From NCBI RefSeq assembly GCF_030929615.1, contig NZ_JAVFVU010000004.1, forward strand, positions 124,001 to 188,000: a stretch of 64,000 nt of DNA, written 5' to 3'. Every line of letters begins with the position of its first letter. The stretch's first letter is position 1. The stretch comes from Dyadobacter sp. LHD-138. Lineage in GTDB: Bacteria > Bacteroidota > Bacteroidia > Cytophagales > Spirosomataceae. Below are positions 43,401 through 52,091 of this stretch, one piece after another. Below the pieces are notes generated by a model. It saw nothing but the letters and a program-made list of their open reading frames with translations, searched no databases and had not been told where the DNA came from. A program made the position numbers and the translations under genes.

Positions 43401-45284
43401 TTACTTTTTGTGAGTCTCAATGCTTATGCGCAGACGAGACATATTGCTGGCAGGATTTTGGATGTGCAGCAACAAGCTATCCCTTTTGCCTCTATTCAAA
43501 TTGAAGGAGAAAACAATGGAACTGTTACGAATGAACAGGGATATTTTAACCTGGTGATTCGTAATTTAGAGAATCGGATATTGGTCGTTAGTTCTCTGGG
43601 TTATAAAACCAATAAACATAAAATTGATATTGATAAACAGGGTCTTATAGTCATTTTAGAAGCGGATGCAACGCAACTTAATGAAGTTTTCATTTTTCCC
43701 GATAGCTCCCTAAAGGTTTTACTTGCGAAAGCATACAGGAAAATTAACGACAACTATCCTCAAAATTCAATTGAATTAATTGGGTTTTACAGATCTTATC
43801 ATAAATCGACAAAAGATAATCGCTATCTGGATTTTACAGAATCTTCGTTAAGAATCCAACAAAGTGGATATCAAAATTCAAAAGAAGATGCTCAGGTAGA
43901 AGTGCTTAAAGTGCGTAACCTCAGATTCCCTCAACGTGACAGTATCGATAACGTAAGATATTACGGTGGCGCATTTATGGTTAATTGGAATGATCCTGTC
44001 AAAATGAGAGAAGCTTTTTTGAATCCTGCCTATTTCAATAAACGTTTTATTTATCAGCTTGAATCAATTTCGAAATACAATATGGGAAAAGATTCAGTTT
44101 ATGTCATTCAATTTAAATCAAATGACACGAGAGAAACAAAGGAAGGTAAAATTTGGATTGACAAAAAAACGCTGGCTTATCAGAAAATTGAATGGAAAGA
44201 TAATGATCCGAAAAACCCAAATCCTCTGATTCCAATAAGAAGAATTACCAGAAATTATCTAACACTTTATCAACATCAAGATGCTGTAAATGTGGTGAAA
44301 TACACTTCGGTAAGTGGTAAAAACTACAATGGTAAGACAAAGCAGGAGAGTAATTATGTACTTGAATTTGTTACAACTGCCTGTGATCTGATAAAAAATC
44401 GTAAACAAATACCATTAGAGAAGAGGCTGAAATACGGCGAGCTGTTTGCAGAATTAGAGAGTACTAATGATATGCATTTTTGGGATGAATACACCACGAT
44501 TGAAATGGATTCGGCATTAAAAATGGCGAGGATTAGGATGTCTCGCGACGAAACTGCGAAAGCGAGTTATAAAGAGATTAAATCGAGAAGAGATCTTAAA
44601 GTCAGAATATATAACTTAACAAAACGCATAACAATTGGTTACGCATTAAATGGAGCTTTCTTTAAATCCATAGATAAAGAGCGTGTCTGGTTAGATTACA
44701 TGGATCAAATGAATGGTGGTGCACGGGCAATTTCCAGGCCTGCCGTCATCTCCGGGAGTACAATTAGCATCGGATACGAACTGAATCCATATAAGCAGCT
44801 CAGAATGGATTTTACGGATGGATTATTTAACTCTAATCTTTACAAGGTCACTTCGATTAAATTTTATCAATATTATCTGGTGAAAAGAGAAGGGAATCCG
44901 CTATTTGTAACAGCTTCGATAGGTTTCTCAATCGGTAAAGCGGGGCTATACTTAGGAGAACTTTCTTCCGAGAAGGATATAGTTATGAATGGTAAGAATT
45001 TGGGTAAGAATTCAAAAGTTTTTTTAGGAGACCGGGATATTAACGGTCAGATCGGTTTGGGTTTGGAATATCGGAAAAAGCGACTTTCTTATTTTGGAGA
45101 ATTGAGCTATGCTCAAAATATCCATCAAAAGGACATACTACTGCTCAGAATGAAAAGAAATTTTTTATTTACAAGAACTGTTGTCACGGATTACCCTTCC
45201 AGTGAGATTTTAATAACACCTGAGAATGTATATAGGGGTGTTTCTCCCATGTCCATGGCCTTTGGGATACGTATGAGACTTTAA
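43359..45284 (+). CDS. Carboxypeptidase-regulatory-like outer-membrane protein of the bacteriocin-like locus
   Basis: A 641-residue protein: signal-like hydrophobic segment (IGFLLLFVSLNAYAQ), a carboxypeptidase-regulatory-like beta-sandwich (RHIAGRILDVQQQAIPFASI to SLGYKTNK), then a DUF5686-like region (ATQLNEVFIFPDSSLKVLL onward) and a C-terminal half of beta strands ending MSMAFGIRMRL, like an outer-membrane barrel. It is related to, but shorter than, the DUF5686 protein at 21475. Its first ~13 residues (MLGLLGRVPKIGF) come from a decayed exporter gene, so the present start is a fused one. It lies 14 bases ahead of the C39 exporter, suggesting it acts as, or with, the outer-membrane stage of peptide export. 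Confidence 0.78.
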   Translation: MLGLLGRVPKIGFLLLFVSLNAYAQTRHIAGRILDVQQQAIPFASIQIEGENNGTVTNEQGYFNLVIRNLENRILVVSSLGYKTNKHKIDIDKQGLIVILEADATQLNEVFIFPDSSLKVLLAKAYRKINDNYPQNSIELIGFYRSYHKSTKDNRYLDFTESSLRIQQSGYQNSKEDAQVEVLKVRNLRFPQRDSIDNVRYYGGAFMVNWNDPVKMREAFLNPAYFNKRFIYQLESISKYNMGKDSVYVIQFKSNDTRETKEGKIWIDKKTLAYQKIEWKDNDPKNPNPLIPIRRITRNYLTLYQHQDAVNVVKYTSVSGKNYNGKTKQESNYVLEFVTTACDLIKNRKQIPLEKRLKYGELFAELESTNDMHFWDEYTTIEMDSALKMARIRMSRDETAKASYKEIKSRRDLKVRIYNLTKRITIGYALNGAFFKSIDKERVWLDYMDQMNGGARAISRPAVISGSTISIGYELNPYKQLRMDFTDGLFNSNLYKVTSIKFYQYYLVKREGNPLFVTASIGFSIGKAGLYLGELSSEKDIVMNGKNLGKNSKVFLGDRDINGQIGLGLEYRKKRLSYFGELSYAQNIHQKDILLLRMKRNFLFTRTVVTDYPSSEILITPENVYRGVSPMSMAFGIRMRL

Positions 45285-45298
45285 GTTAGTCATTATCT

Positions 45299-47479
45299 AT
45301 GAGAGCAAGTATTTTTATTAAACAGCATGATATCACGGACTGTGGTGCAGCTTGTTTAGCTTCTGTTGCGGGGCATTATGGATTAGGGATGCCTATCGCC
45401 CGTGTGAGACAATATGCAGGGACAGACCAAAAAGGTACCAATGTCCTTGGACTTATTGAAGCCGCTCAAAAAATTGGGTTTCAGGCAAAAGGCGTTAAGG
45501 GAGCGCTAGAAAGTCTTAATAAAATTCCATTACCTGCAATTGCCCATGTTATTGTAAAAGGAGGGTTGCATCATTACATTGTAATATACAAAGTTACAGA
45601 TAAAGATGTCACGTATATGGATCCCGGAGATGGTAAAATCCATACTAAAGCACTAGAAGAATTTAAAAAATTATGGACAGGGGTATTAATAATTTTATTG
45701 CCTGCGGATAATTTTGTAATTGAAAATCAACGAGTTTCCGTTCTACGCCGCTTCTGGGCTTTGGTCAATCCACACAAAAGTGTCATGATCCAGGCCTTAT
45801 TTGGTGCAGCTGTGGCTACCTTACTTGGCTTATCCACGTCCATATATATTCAGAAAATAACCGATCATGTATTGCCCTCGGGCAACATGGACTTGCTGCG
45901 TTTATTGAGTGTCGGTATGTTACTGATATTGGTTTTGCAAACCGTAGTGGGTACGATAAAAACGGTTTTTGTTTTCAAAACCGGTCAGCAGATTGATGCG
46001 CAGCTTATTTTGGGTTATTACAAACATTTACTGACACTTCCGCAGCAATTTTTTGATACCATGCGGGTGGGAGAGATTATTTCCAGGGTAAATGACGCCG
46101 TTAAAATCCGCTCTTTTATCAATGAAACGGTGCTGGACCTGGTTGTTAATGTCTTTATCGTGCTGTTTTCCTTTATGCTGATGTTCACTTATTACTGGAA
46201 ACTGGCGCTGATTATGCTGGCCATCATTCCGTTTTATGTGTTTTTCTATTGGATATCGAACCGGATTAATAAACGTCTTCAGCGTAAACTCATGGAGAAT
46301 GGTGCCGAGCTGGAAGCGCAGTTGGTGGAATCGTTAAACGCAGCTTCGACTATTAAACGATTTGGTATGGAGGCTTATGCTAACTATAAAACGGAAACAC
46401 GGTTTATTCAGCTGATTCGTACCATTTATAGTTCATTTATGTCGTCCCTTTCGGTTAGTACCGCCAGCGGCTTTATTTCTCAGCTATTTACGATCATTTT
46501 ACTGTGGGTTGGAACCTCCTTTGTCATAACCAATGCACTCACGGCAGGTGAGCTTTTTTCATTTTATGCATTGATCGGTTATTTTACGGGACCCGCCGGC
46601 AGACTCATAGGTGCGAACAAGACCATCCAGGATGCGTTGATTGCCGCTGACAGGCTCTTTGAGATTATGGATTTGGAACGTGAGAAAACAGAACATAAAA
46701 TTGAGCTCACCGAGGATATGGTTGGGGATATCCGTCTGGAAGATGTTACTTTCAGATATGGAACACGCGCCATTATTTTTGAACATCTGAATCTAACAAT
46801 CAGGAAAGGTAAAATTACTGCGATCGTGGGAGAGAGCGGGTCAGGTAAGTCTACACTTATTTCGCTACTGCAAAATTTGTACCCTTTGAAGAGCGGGCGG
46901 ATTAATATCGGTGATTTTGATGTTCAGCATCTCAGCAACGAAAGTTTAAGAAAGCTGGTTAGTGTTGTTCCGCAGCAAATCCATCTTTTCGCGGCTACTG
47001 TTCTGGAAAATATTGCTCTTGGTGCGTTTGAACCTGACATGAAAAAGATACTTTATTATGCCAGGAAACTGGGTATTCATGAATTTATTGAAGCGTTGCC
47101 CAATGGGTATGTTACGGAACTGGCTGAGAACGGGAGTAATCTGTCGGGAGGTCAGCGGCAGCGGCTGGCCATTTTACGGGCGTTATACCGCGAACCTGAG
47201 ATAATTATTTTTGACGAAGCCACGTCGTCTTTAGATACAATTTCGGAACGATATGTGCAGGATACGATCAAGTCGCTTTGTGCGGCTGGAAAAACGGTAG
47301 TACTTATTGCGCATCGATTATCCACGGTACGGGAAGCGGATGAGATTATCGTTGTCCATAAGGGCAAAGTTATCGAAAAGGGGACTCATGAAACACTATT
47401 GGTCGAAAAGGGACAGTATGCTTCATTATGGAGTCAGCAAAGTGGCGTGACAGTATTTGAAACAAATCATGTAAATTAA
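45299..47479 (+). CDS. Peptidase-domain (C39) ABC exporter
   Basis: A 726-residue bacteriocin-type exporter. Domain order: C39 cysteine peptidase (residues 1-~130) with Cys15 in DCGAAC, His92 in LHHYIVIY and Asp108 in YMDPGDG; six-helix membrane domain (~160-450); ABC domain with GESGSGKSTL (Walker A), LSGGQRQRLAILRALY (signature), IIIFDEATSSLD (Walker B) and the switch His in LIAHRLSTV. It would cut GG leaders in the cytoplasm and drive the mature peptides out. The two GG-leader peptides upstream are the obvious cargo. All catalytic residues are present. Confidence 0.93.
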   Translation: MRASIFIKQHDITDCGAACLASVAGHYGLGMPIARVRQYAGTDQKGTNVLGLIEAAQKIGFQAKGVKGALESLNKIPLPAIAHVIVKGGLHHYIVIYKVTDKDVTYMDPGDGKIHTKALEEFKKLWTGVLIILLPADNFVIENQRVSVLRRFWALVNPHKSVMIQALFGAAVATLLGLSTSIYIQKITDHVLPSGNMDLLRLLSVGMLLILVLQTVVGTIKTVFVFKTGQQIDAQLILGYYKHLLTLPQQFFDTMRVGEIISRVNDAVKIRSFINETVLDLVVNVFIVLFSFMLMFTYYWKLALIMLAIIPFYVFFYWISNRINKRLQRKLMENGAELEAQLVESLNAASTIKRFGMEAYANYKTETRFIQLIRTIYSSFMSSLSVSTASGFISQLFTIILLWVGTSFVITNALTAGELFSFYALIGYFTGPAGRLIGANKTIQDALIAADRLFEIMDLEREKTEHKIELTEDMVGDIRLEDVTFRYGTRAIIFEHLNLTIRKGKITAIVGESGSGKSTLISLLQNLYPLKSGRINIGDFDVQHLSNESLRKLVSVVPQQIHLFAATVLENIALGAFEPDMKKILYYARKLGIHEFIEALPNGYVTELAENGSNLSGGQRQRLAILRALYREPEIIIFDEATSSLDTISERYVQDTIKSLCAAGKTVVLIAHRLSTVREADEIIVVHKGKVIEKGTHETLLVEKGQYASLWSQQSGVTVFETNHVN

Positions 47480-47493
47480 TCTGGCGACAGGGT

Positions 47494-48657
47494 ATGCAGC
47501 AACAACTTTTCCCCTCAGATGTTCTTGAAAATAGCATGGAAGGGTATTTGCCGCGCGTGGCAGTCAGGAGTCAGTGGATATATGCCACTACAATTTTTGC
47601 CCTCATGCTGACCTTGTTTTCTCTTCCTTTTCTATACATTGATATATCCGTCCAAAGCAGTGGAAGTCTTCGTACTGCAAACGAGAAAACAGAACTTCGT
47701 TCGTTGGTCAATGGTGTTATCCAACATGTGACTGTCATTGAAAACCAGACGGTAAGGAAAGGAGAAGTGCTTTACGAGATAAGTTCTCAGGAATTATCTT
47801 CGCGTATACATTTGAATAAGGAACAGCAAGAGCAGAAAAACGCATTTATCCACGACCTGGAACAACTGGTCAAAACTGATAAGTCTGGTTTATACAAGGA
47901 GCATATTTTCGGAACTTCGCTTTATGCGCAACAGTTTTTTTCTTTTCAGTCAAAAATGCAGGAGAACTTGTTTCACCAGCAAAAGATCAAAAAGGAACTG
48001 GATGCCGATAGAAGACTTTTTAAGGAAAAGGTGATTGCGATGCGTGAGTTTGATAGTAAAGAATTTGAACATACGCAGCTGGTTGCACAATATGAATCCG
48101 CTTTTCGTCAGCAAATGGGGCAGTGGCAGTCTGATTTGAGCAGTCAGCGTACAACCCTGCAACAGTTACATGCAGAGGAGAAGCAGCTTACCGAACAGAA
48201 GAAAAACTATGTAGTCAATGCGCCTGTTGCCGGAAGTATGCAGCAGATTTCCGGTAAATACGTGGGTAGTTTTATACAAGCTGGCGAATCTTTGGGCATC
48301 ATCTCGCCTGACGATTCCTTGATCATCGCCGAATGTTATGTTTCACCACAGGATATAGGGCTTATCAAAAAGGGATAACATGTTTTGTTCCGCATGGATG
48401 CTTTCAATTATAATGAATGGGGGATGGTAAAAGGTAAGGTTGAAGATATCGCCCGGGATTTTACCATCATAAAGGACCAACCCGTGTTTAAAGTTAAATG
48501 TTCATTGGATCAGAAAAAGCTGCAATTGAAAAATGGTTATCAGGTAACACTTACCAAGGGATTAAGTCTTCGCGCTGAATTTGTGATTACGAAACGTAGC
48601 TTGTATCAGCTAATCTACGACAAGGTCGATGATTGGTTTGATCCGAGGAATGGATAG
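47494..48657 (+). pseudogene. HlyD-family adaptor interrupted by one in-frame stop codon
   Basis: A periplasmic adaptor (membrane fusion protein) gene of 388 codons, 14 bases after the exporter. It has one membrane segment (IYATTIFALMLTLFSLPFLY), then SGSLRTANEKTELRSLVNGV (lipoyl half), a long coiled coil rich in Gln/Glu/Lys (residues ~105-230) and the second lipoyl half. Codon 295 is TAA (48376-48378); the next codons HVLFRMDAFNYNEWG continue in the same frame to a normal end at 48657. A single base change (CAA to TAA) explains it. No other damage is seen, so the loss is recent, or the stop is suppressed, or it is a sequencing error. Functional state uncertain. Confidence 0.85.
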
Positions 48658-48659
48658 AT

Positions 48660-48935
48660 ATGTTTGGTAGGTATCAAATAGGTAAGCCGGTTAATACATT
48701 TTCAAGTATGAGGCAACGTAAAGAAAGGAAGTATCTTCCGTTCTTTGGAGAAGTACGCTATACCCCGAATATCCGGATCGATGACATACTTCTCCTTAAA
48801 CAAAAACGGAATTTCTTTTATACCAAGACGGCCGAGATTGGTTATCCTGCGAACGATATCGTCATTAATCCGCAAAACATTTACCAGGGTATTTCTCCGG
48901 TAACGCTGTCTTTGGGAATCCGCCTGGCTATGTAA
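48660..48935 (+). pseudogene. C-terminal remnant of a second barrel gene
   Basis: A 91-residue frame starting 2 bases after the HlyD stop. Residues ~22-91 (FFGEVRYTPNIRIDDILLL, YPANDIVINPQNIYQGISP, ending LSLGIRLAM) align with the last 70 residues of the barrel protein at 43359 (YFGELSYAQNIHQKDILLL, YRGVSPMSMAFGIRMRL). The first ~17 residues are unlike it. A signal peptide, regulatory domain and most strands are missing, so this is a deletion product of a second copy. Confidence 0.75.
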
Positions 48936-48986
48936 AAATCGAGTGTAGAGCGAATGTAATTTCCACTCTCCACGCTCCACTTTCAA

Positions 48987-50045
48987 CTAAACTAAAGGCT
49001 CCTGCTGGCTCAGACAATGGAAACTTCCCTGGCCCCAGATGATTTCAGTGGCTTCTAACGGAATTATTTTTCCATCAGGGAATGCTTGTTCGAGAATATC
49101 GATGGCGATTTGGTCGTTCGGGTTTTTAAAAACCGGTACGATAACGCCCGCATTACAAATCAGGAAGTTAGCATAGGAGCCGGGTGTCCGGAAATCGTCG
49201 ATAACCACGGCTTTGGGCATGGGTAATTCGATAATATTCGGTTGTTTGCCATTTAACAAACGCATGGCTTTGAGCATTTTCAGGTTCGTTTGTAAAACAT
49301 CGTAATTTTCGTCGTTCGGATCGTTTTCAACACAGGCAAGAATCGTGTCTGCATTGACAAAACGGGTTGTGTCGTCGATATGCCCATCCGTGTCGTCACC
49401 TACAATGCCGTCTTCCACCCAAAGAACCTGCTCGGCTCCGTAATAGTCGTAAAGGTATTGTTCAATCTGTCCCTGATTCAAATGCGGATTACGGTTTTTG
49501 TTTAACAGACAGGATTTACTGGTTAGTATACTGCCGGCTCCGTTAAATTCTACCGAACCACCTTCCATGATAATGCCCGGTGTGACAGCTGGTAAATCAA
49601 GATATTTTGCAATCGCCTGCGGTGTACGGTTGTCGTCGTCATACGGAGGATATTTACCACCCCAGGCATTATGCCCCCAATCAACGATCATGCGCTGTTT
49701 GGTATCAGGATTGATGAGGAAAGCAGGGCCATGATCCCTGCACCAGGCATCGTTGGTGGGTTTGATGATAAATTCAATTTTGGAAAGATCAACACCAATG
49801 GCAGTCAGTTGTGTGATGATAAATTGTTTCAGATTTTCATCATGGGCAATGATCCCTACATTTTCTCCCTGACTGATGGCCTTGATAAAAGCCAGATATT
49901 GGGGATACATGTTTTTAAGTCTGTCACCCTGCCAGGAAGCATCGTTGTGCGGAAATGTAAGCCAGGTAGCGCGGTGCGGGTGCCATTCGGCTGGAAACGT
50001 AAATCCTGATGCTTTGGGTGTGGATGACAGGTTAATTTGTGACAC
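48987..50045 (-). CDS. Agmatine deiminase family protein
   Basis: A guanidino-group hydrolase of the PAD_porph/agmatine deiminase family that converts agmatine to N-carbamoylputrescine. Markers: FPAEWHPHRATWLTFPHND, CRDHGPAFLINPD, EGGSVEFNGAGSILTSK, ILACVENDPNDENYD and the catalytic cysteine in GQGSFHCLSQQEPLV at the C terminus. An open frame runs to 50270, but the first 75 residues look untranslated (they include the terminator of the upstream gene). A GTG at 50045 gives a 352-residue protein of normal family length; I prefer it, though the start is uncertain. The N-carbamoylputrescine amidase is encoded at 59421, across the SusCD block. Confidence 0.87.
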   Translation of the reverse strand: MSQINLSSTPKASGFTFPAEWHPHRATWLTFPHNDASWQGDRLKNMYPQYLAFIKAISQGENVGIIAHDENLKQFIITQLTAIGVDLSKIEFIIKPTNDAWCRDHGPAFLINPDTKQRMIVDWGHNAWGGKYPPYDDDNRTPQAIAKYLDLPAVTPGIIMEGGSVEFNGAGSILTSKSCLLNKNRNPHLNQGQIEQYLYDYYGAEQVLWVEDGIVGDDTDGHIDDTTRFVNADTILACVENDPNDENYDVLQTNLKMLKAMRLLNGKQPNIIELPMPKAVVIDDFRTPGSYANFLICNAGVIVPVFKNPNDQIAIDILEQAFPDGKIIPLEATEIIWGQGSFHCLSQQEPLV

Positions 50046-50183
50046 GGTGGTAATGGTATGGTTTGTTGATCTAACTTCAAATGTCCTGCAAATGTCGCAA
50101 AGGTTTTTTGAAATCGCATGGATGAACCTAAGAAAGAAAACGGACAAATTTGAAAATACATGTTTGTCGCCTGTATAAAATGG

Positions 50184-50210
50184 AAAAATCCAAAGCCGTT
50201 GGCTCTGGAT
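50184..50210 (-). terminator. Terminator after the Hint-domain gene
   Basis: On the minus strand ATCCA-g-AGCC-aac-GGCT-t-TGGAT is followed by TTTTT. It lies 32 bases past the stop codon at 50242 and argues against a start of the agmatine deiminase gene upstream of it. Confidence 0.8.
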
Positions 50211-50241
50211 CTTCATTAGCGTTGAGTAAAGTAAACAGGCG

Positions 50242-50838
50242 TTAGTTATTAGAAACAAGCACGTTTTCAATTAAATAGGAGCCGTCTTCTGTGGTCAGAT
50301 TGTAAGCAGTTTCCACTTTTCGTGCATTGGTATGCACGATCCCTACTTTCCAGGAGGAAACCTGCCCGGTTGACGGTTCGTAGTGATACAACACATCGTT
50401 TCTGGATAACTGCTTCATTGTTTTGTTCCCTTTGTCGGTAGTCACCTGGTGGTGCGGCGCTGCTTCCAAAAGCACTGCCGGCACAAGCGGCCATGTCTCA
50501 CGGGCAACGGTTTCATTGAGAGGACGCAGATAGACGGCCGTCAAAGCTGTGTTGGGGTGACGATACACTTCTACCTCTTTTACCTCGGTAGCGATGCTTT
50601 TTCCCGCATGGCAGGTCTTTACTTTTTCGCCCACTTTCACTTCCCGTATCGGTTTTACGGTTCCGTCGGCCATGGTTACTGCCGCATTTGCACAAAAATA
50701 TTTATAATGTTTTTTTTCTTTTGCAGAAATTTTCCGCGCGATCCCTGGTCTGGAATCAGCAGTTGCACCATTGTCGGCCTGAGCCATTGCCGTAAAAGAC
50801 AGCAGAGACAGAAACGGAATCATGATTTTTTTACGCAT
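50242..50838 (-). CDS. Secreted stand-alone Hint (hedgehog/intein) domain protein
   Basis: A 198-residue exported protein: signal peptide MRKKIMIPFLSLLSFTAMA, a 28-residue basic spacer, then a Hint domain to the end. The first Hint residue is Cys49 (CANAAVTMADGTVKPIREVK), the block B histidine is in AAPHHQVTTDKG (His129/130), and the final strand is YNLTTEDGSYLIENVLVSNN, as in hedgehog-type Hint domains (VNGVLAS). Hint domains autocleave at the N-terminal cysteine. If that happens here the released part is a ~28-residue peptide, possibly modified at its C terminus. What it serves is unknown. It sits upstream of agmatine deiminase. Confidence 0.78.
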   Translation of the reverse strand: MRKKIMIPFLSLLSFTAMAQADNGATADSRPGIARKISAKEKKHYKYFCANAAVTMADGTVKPIREVKVGEKVKTCHAGKSIATEVKEVEVYRHPNTALTAVYLRPLNETVARETWPLVPAVLLEAAPHHQVTTDKGNKTMKQLSRNDVLYHYEPSTGQVSSWKVGIVHTNARKVETAYNLTTEDGSYLIENVLVSNN

Positions 50839-50853
50839 AACAGGATCGTTAGG

Positions 50854-51948
50854 TCAGGCTTTTGAAACGCTTATAAATACTTTACTAAAAAGATTGGGCA
50901 GTCCGCCCAGGGCAATCAGAACGCCACCGGCAATGATCAGTGTTGGTAAATGCGTAAAATAGGTACCAGTTGTCAATATTCCGAGAATAAGAATGGTGGA
51001 GAATGGCAGTGAAAATGCTAAAAGCAATACGGCCAGTTCCATATCGAAAGTTCTCTTTTCTTTTGCCAGTCCCATGGTATCTTCGCGCAGGTTAAATGCC
51101 GAAATATGCGCCAGTGGCCAGAAGCTTGCCGCACTCAAAGGTATAACCACCGCAAGCAAAATCATAGACTGATCGGTGATATTCAAAACATAAATCATTC
51201 CGGCGCTGATCAGCATCGTGCTTCCGGCTCTGAATAATAGTATACTAGCTACGATACGCTTCTTTCCTTCCTTTAGTTGCACGGCCAGGCCGATGAACAT
51301 AAGCACGAGCGGCGTCATCATGGCACTTGTTTTGTCAAAAATTTCAGTGATTACAAAGGGTAATGTGGAGTAGTTTATTCCTAAGCTTAGTAATACGATC
51401 GCAAGAATGATAAGCACGTTAATGGGTTCCTGAAGCATGTTGGCAAACAGACTCTTAAGTTTCCCGCCCAGTTTTGTTTCCTTGTCGTGACTGTTTTTTA
51501 GGAACATATTCATAGCCAGAATGTAGAGCGAGATCAGGACGAAAAATTTGTTTCCAACATCGGCCAATGCCGCAATGGCCAGACTTTTTTCACCCAGGAA
51601 TTCAGCAATAAAAGGAAAACAGGAAAGTCCCGGCGCCAGTGAAGGAATGAGCATCATGAGTGTTCTTCCCGTGGGACTGTTTTTTTCGATTCCAAAAAGC
51701 GCAAAAGCCAGCGGAGCGGAAAAAAACATCAGAAAATTAAACACCAAAGTCACAAGTGGAATGATGAGCATTGATGAGTCCATTTCGATCTTCATCAGCG
51801 AAATAAAGATCGTCGATGGCAAAGCAACAGCAAGGATGATCTCTCTAATACCGTTGGTTTGCTCCTTACTTTTAAACTTCCCGCGGAGAAATAATCCCAA
51901 AGCAATCAGTAAAAGTAAAGTAATGGTTTTTTGTAAGGCATCACTCAT
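50854..51948 (-). CDS. AEC-family-like membrane permease
   Basis: A 364-residue protein with about ten hydrophobic helices. The pattern (LLLIALGLFLRGKFKSKEQTN, ILAVALPSTIFISLMKIEMD) fits the auxin efflux carrier (AEC) type of secondary transporter, with the proline-containing ALPSTIF in helix 2. Members move small organic anions or amino acids. It may serve the genes beside it (Hint protein, aminotransferase, SusCD), but there is no direct indication of substrate. It lies 15 bases upstream of the Hint gene on the same strand. Confidence 0.72.
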   Translation of the reverse strand: MSDALQKTITLLLLIALGLFLRGKFKSKEQTNGIREIILAVALPSTIFISLMKIEMDSSMLIIPLVTLVFNFLMFFSAPLAFALFGIEKNSPTGRTLMMLIPSLAPGLSCFPFIAEFLGEKSLAIAALADVGNKFFVLISLYILAMNMFLKNSHDKETKLGGKLKSLFANMLQEPINVLIILAIVLLSLGINYSTLPFVITEIFDKTSAMMTPLVLMFIGLAVQLKEGKKRIVASILLFRAGSTMLISAGMIYVLNITDQSMILLAVVIPLSAASFWPLAHISAFNLREDTMGLAKEKRTFDMELAVLLLAFSLPFSTILILGILTTGTYFTHLPTLIIAGGVLIALGGLPNLFSKVFISVSKA

Positions 51949-52091
51949 AATTAAAGCTTTTTATTGACTGAATACCGGATAAAAGATCCGGTGGAATAAA
52001 TGAAGTAAAAGGATTGGCTGGTCTTGCGGGATTGAACATCCGGATTGGAAACAGGCACCGGAAAACCAGCCATTTTTCCGATAATAATAAA

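Noticed and set aside
47494-48657. Frameshift in the HlyD gene
   Set aside because: The upstream and downstream parts share one reading frame; the interruption is a single in-frame TAA.
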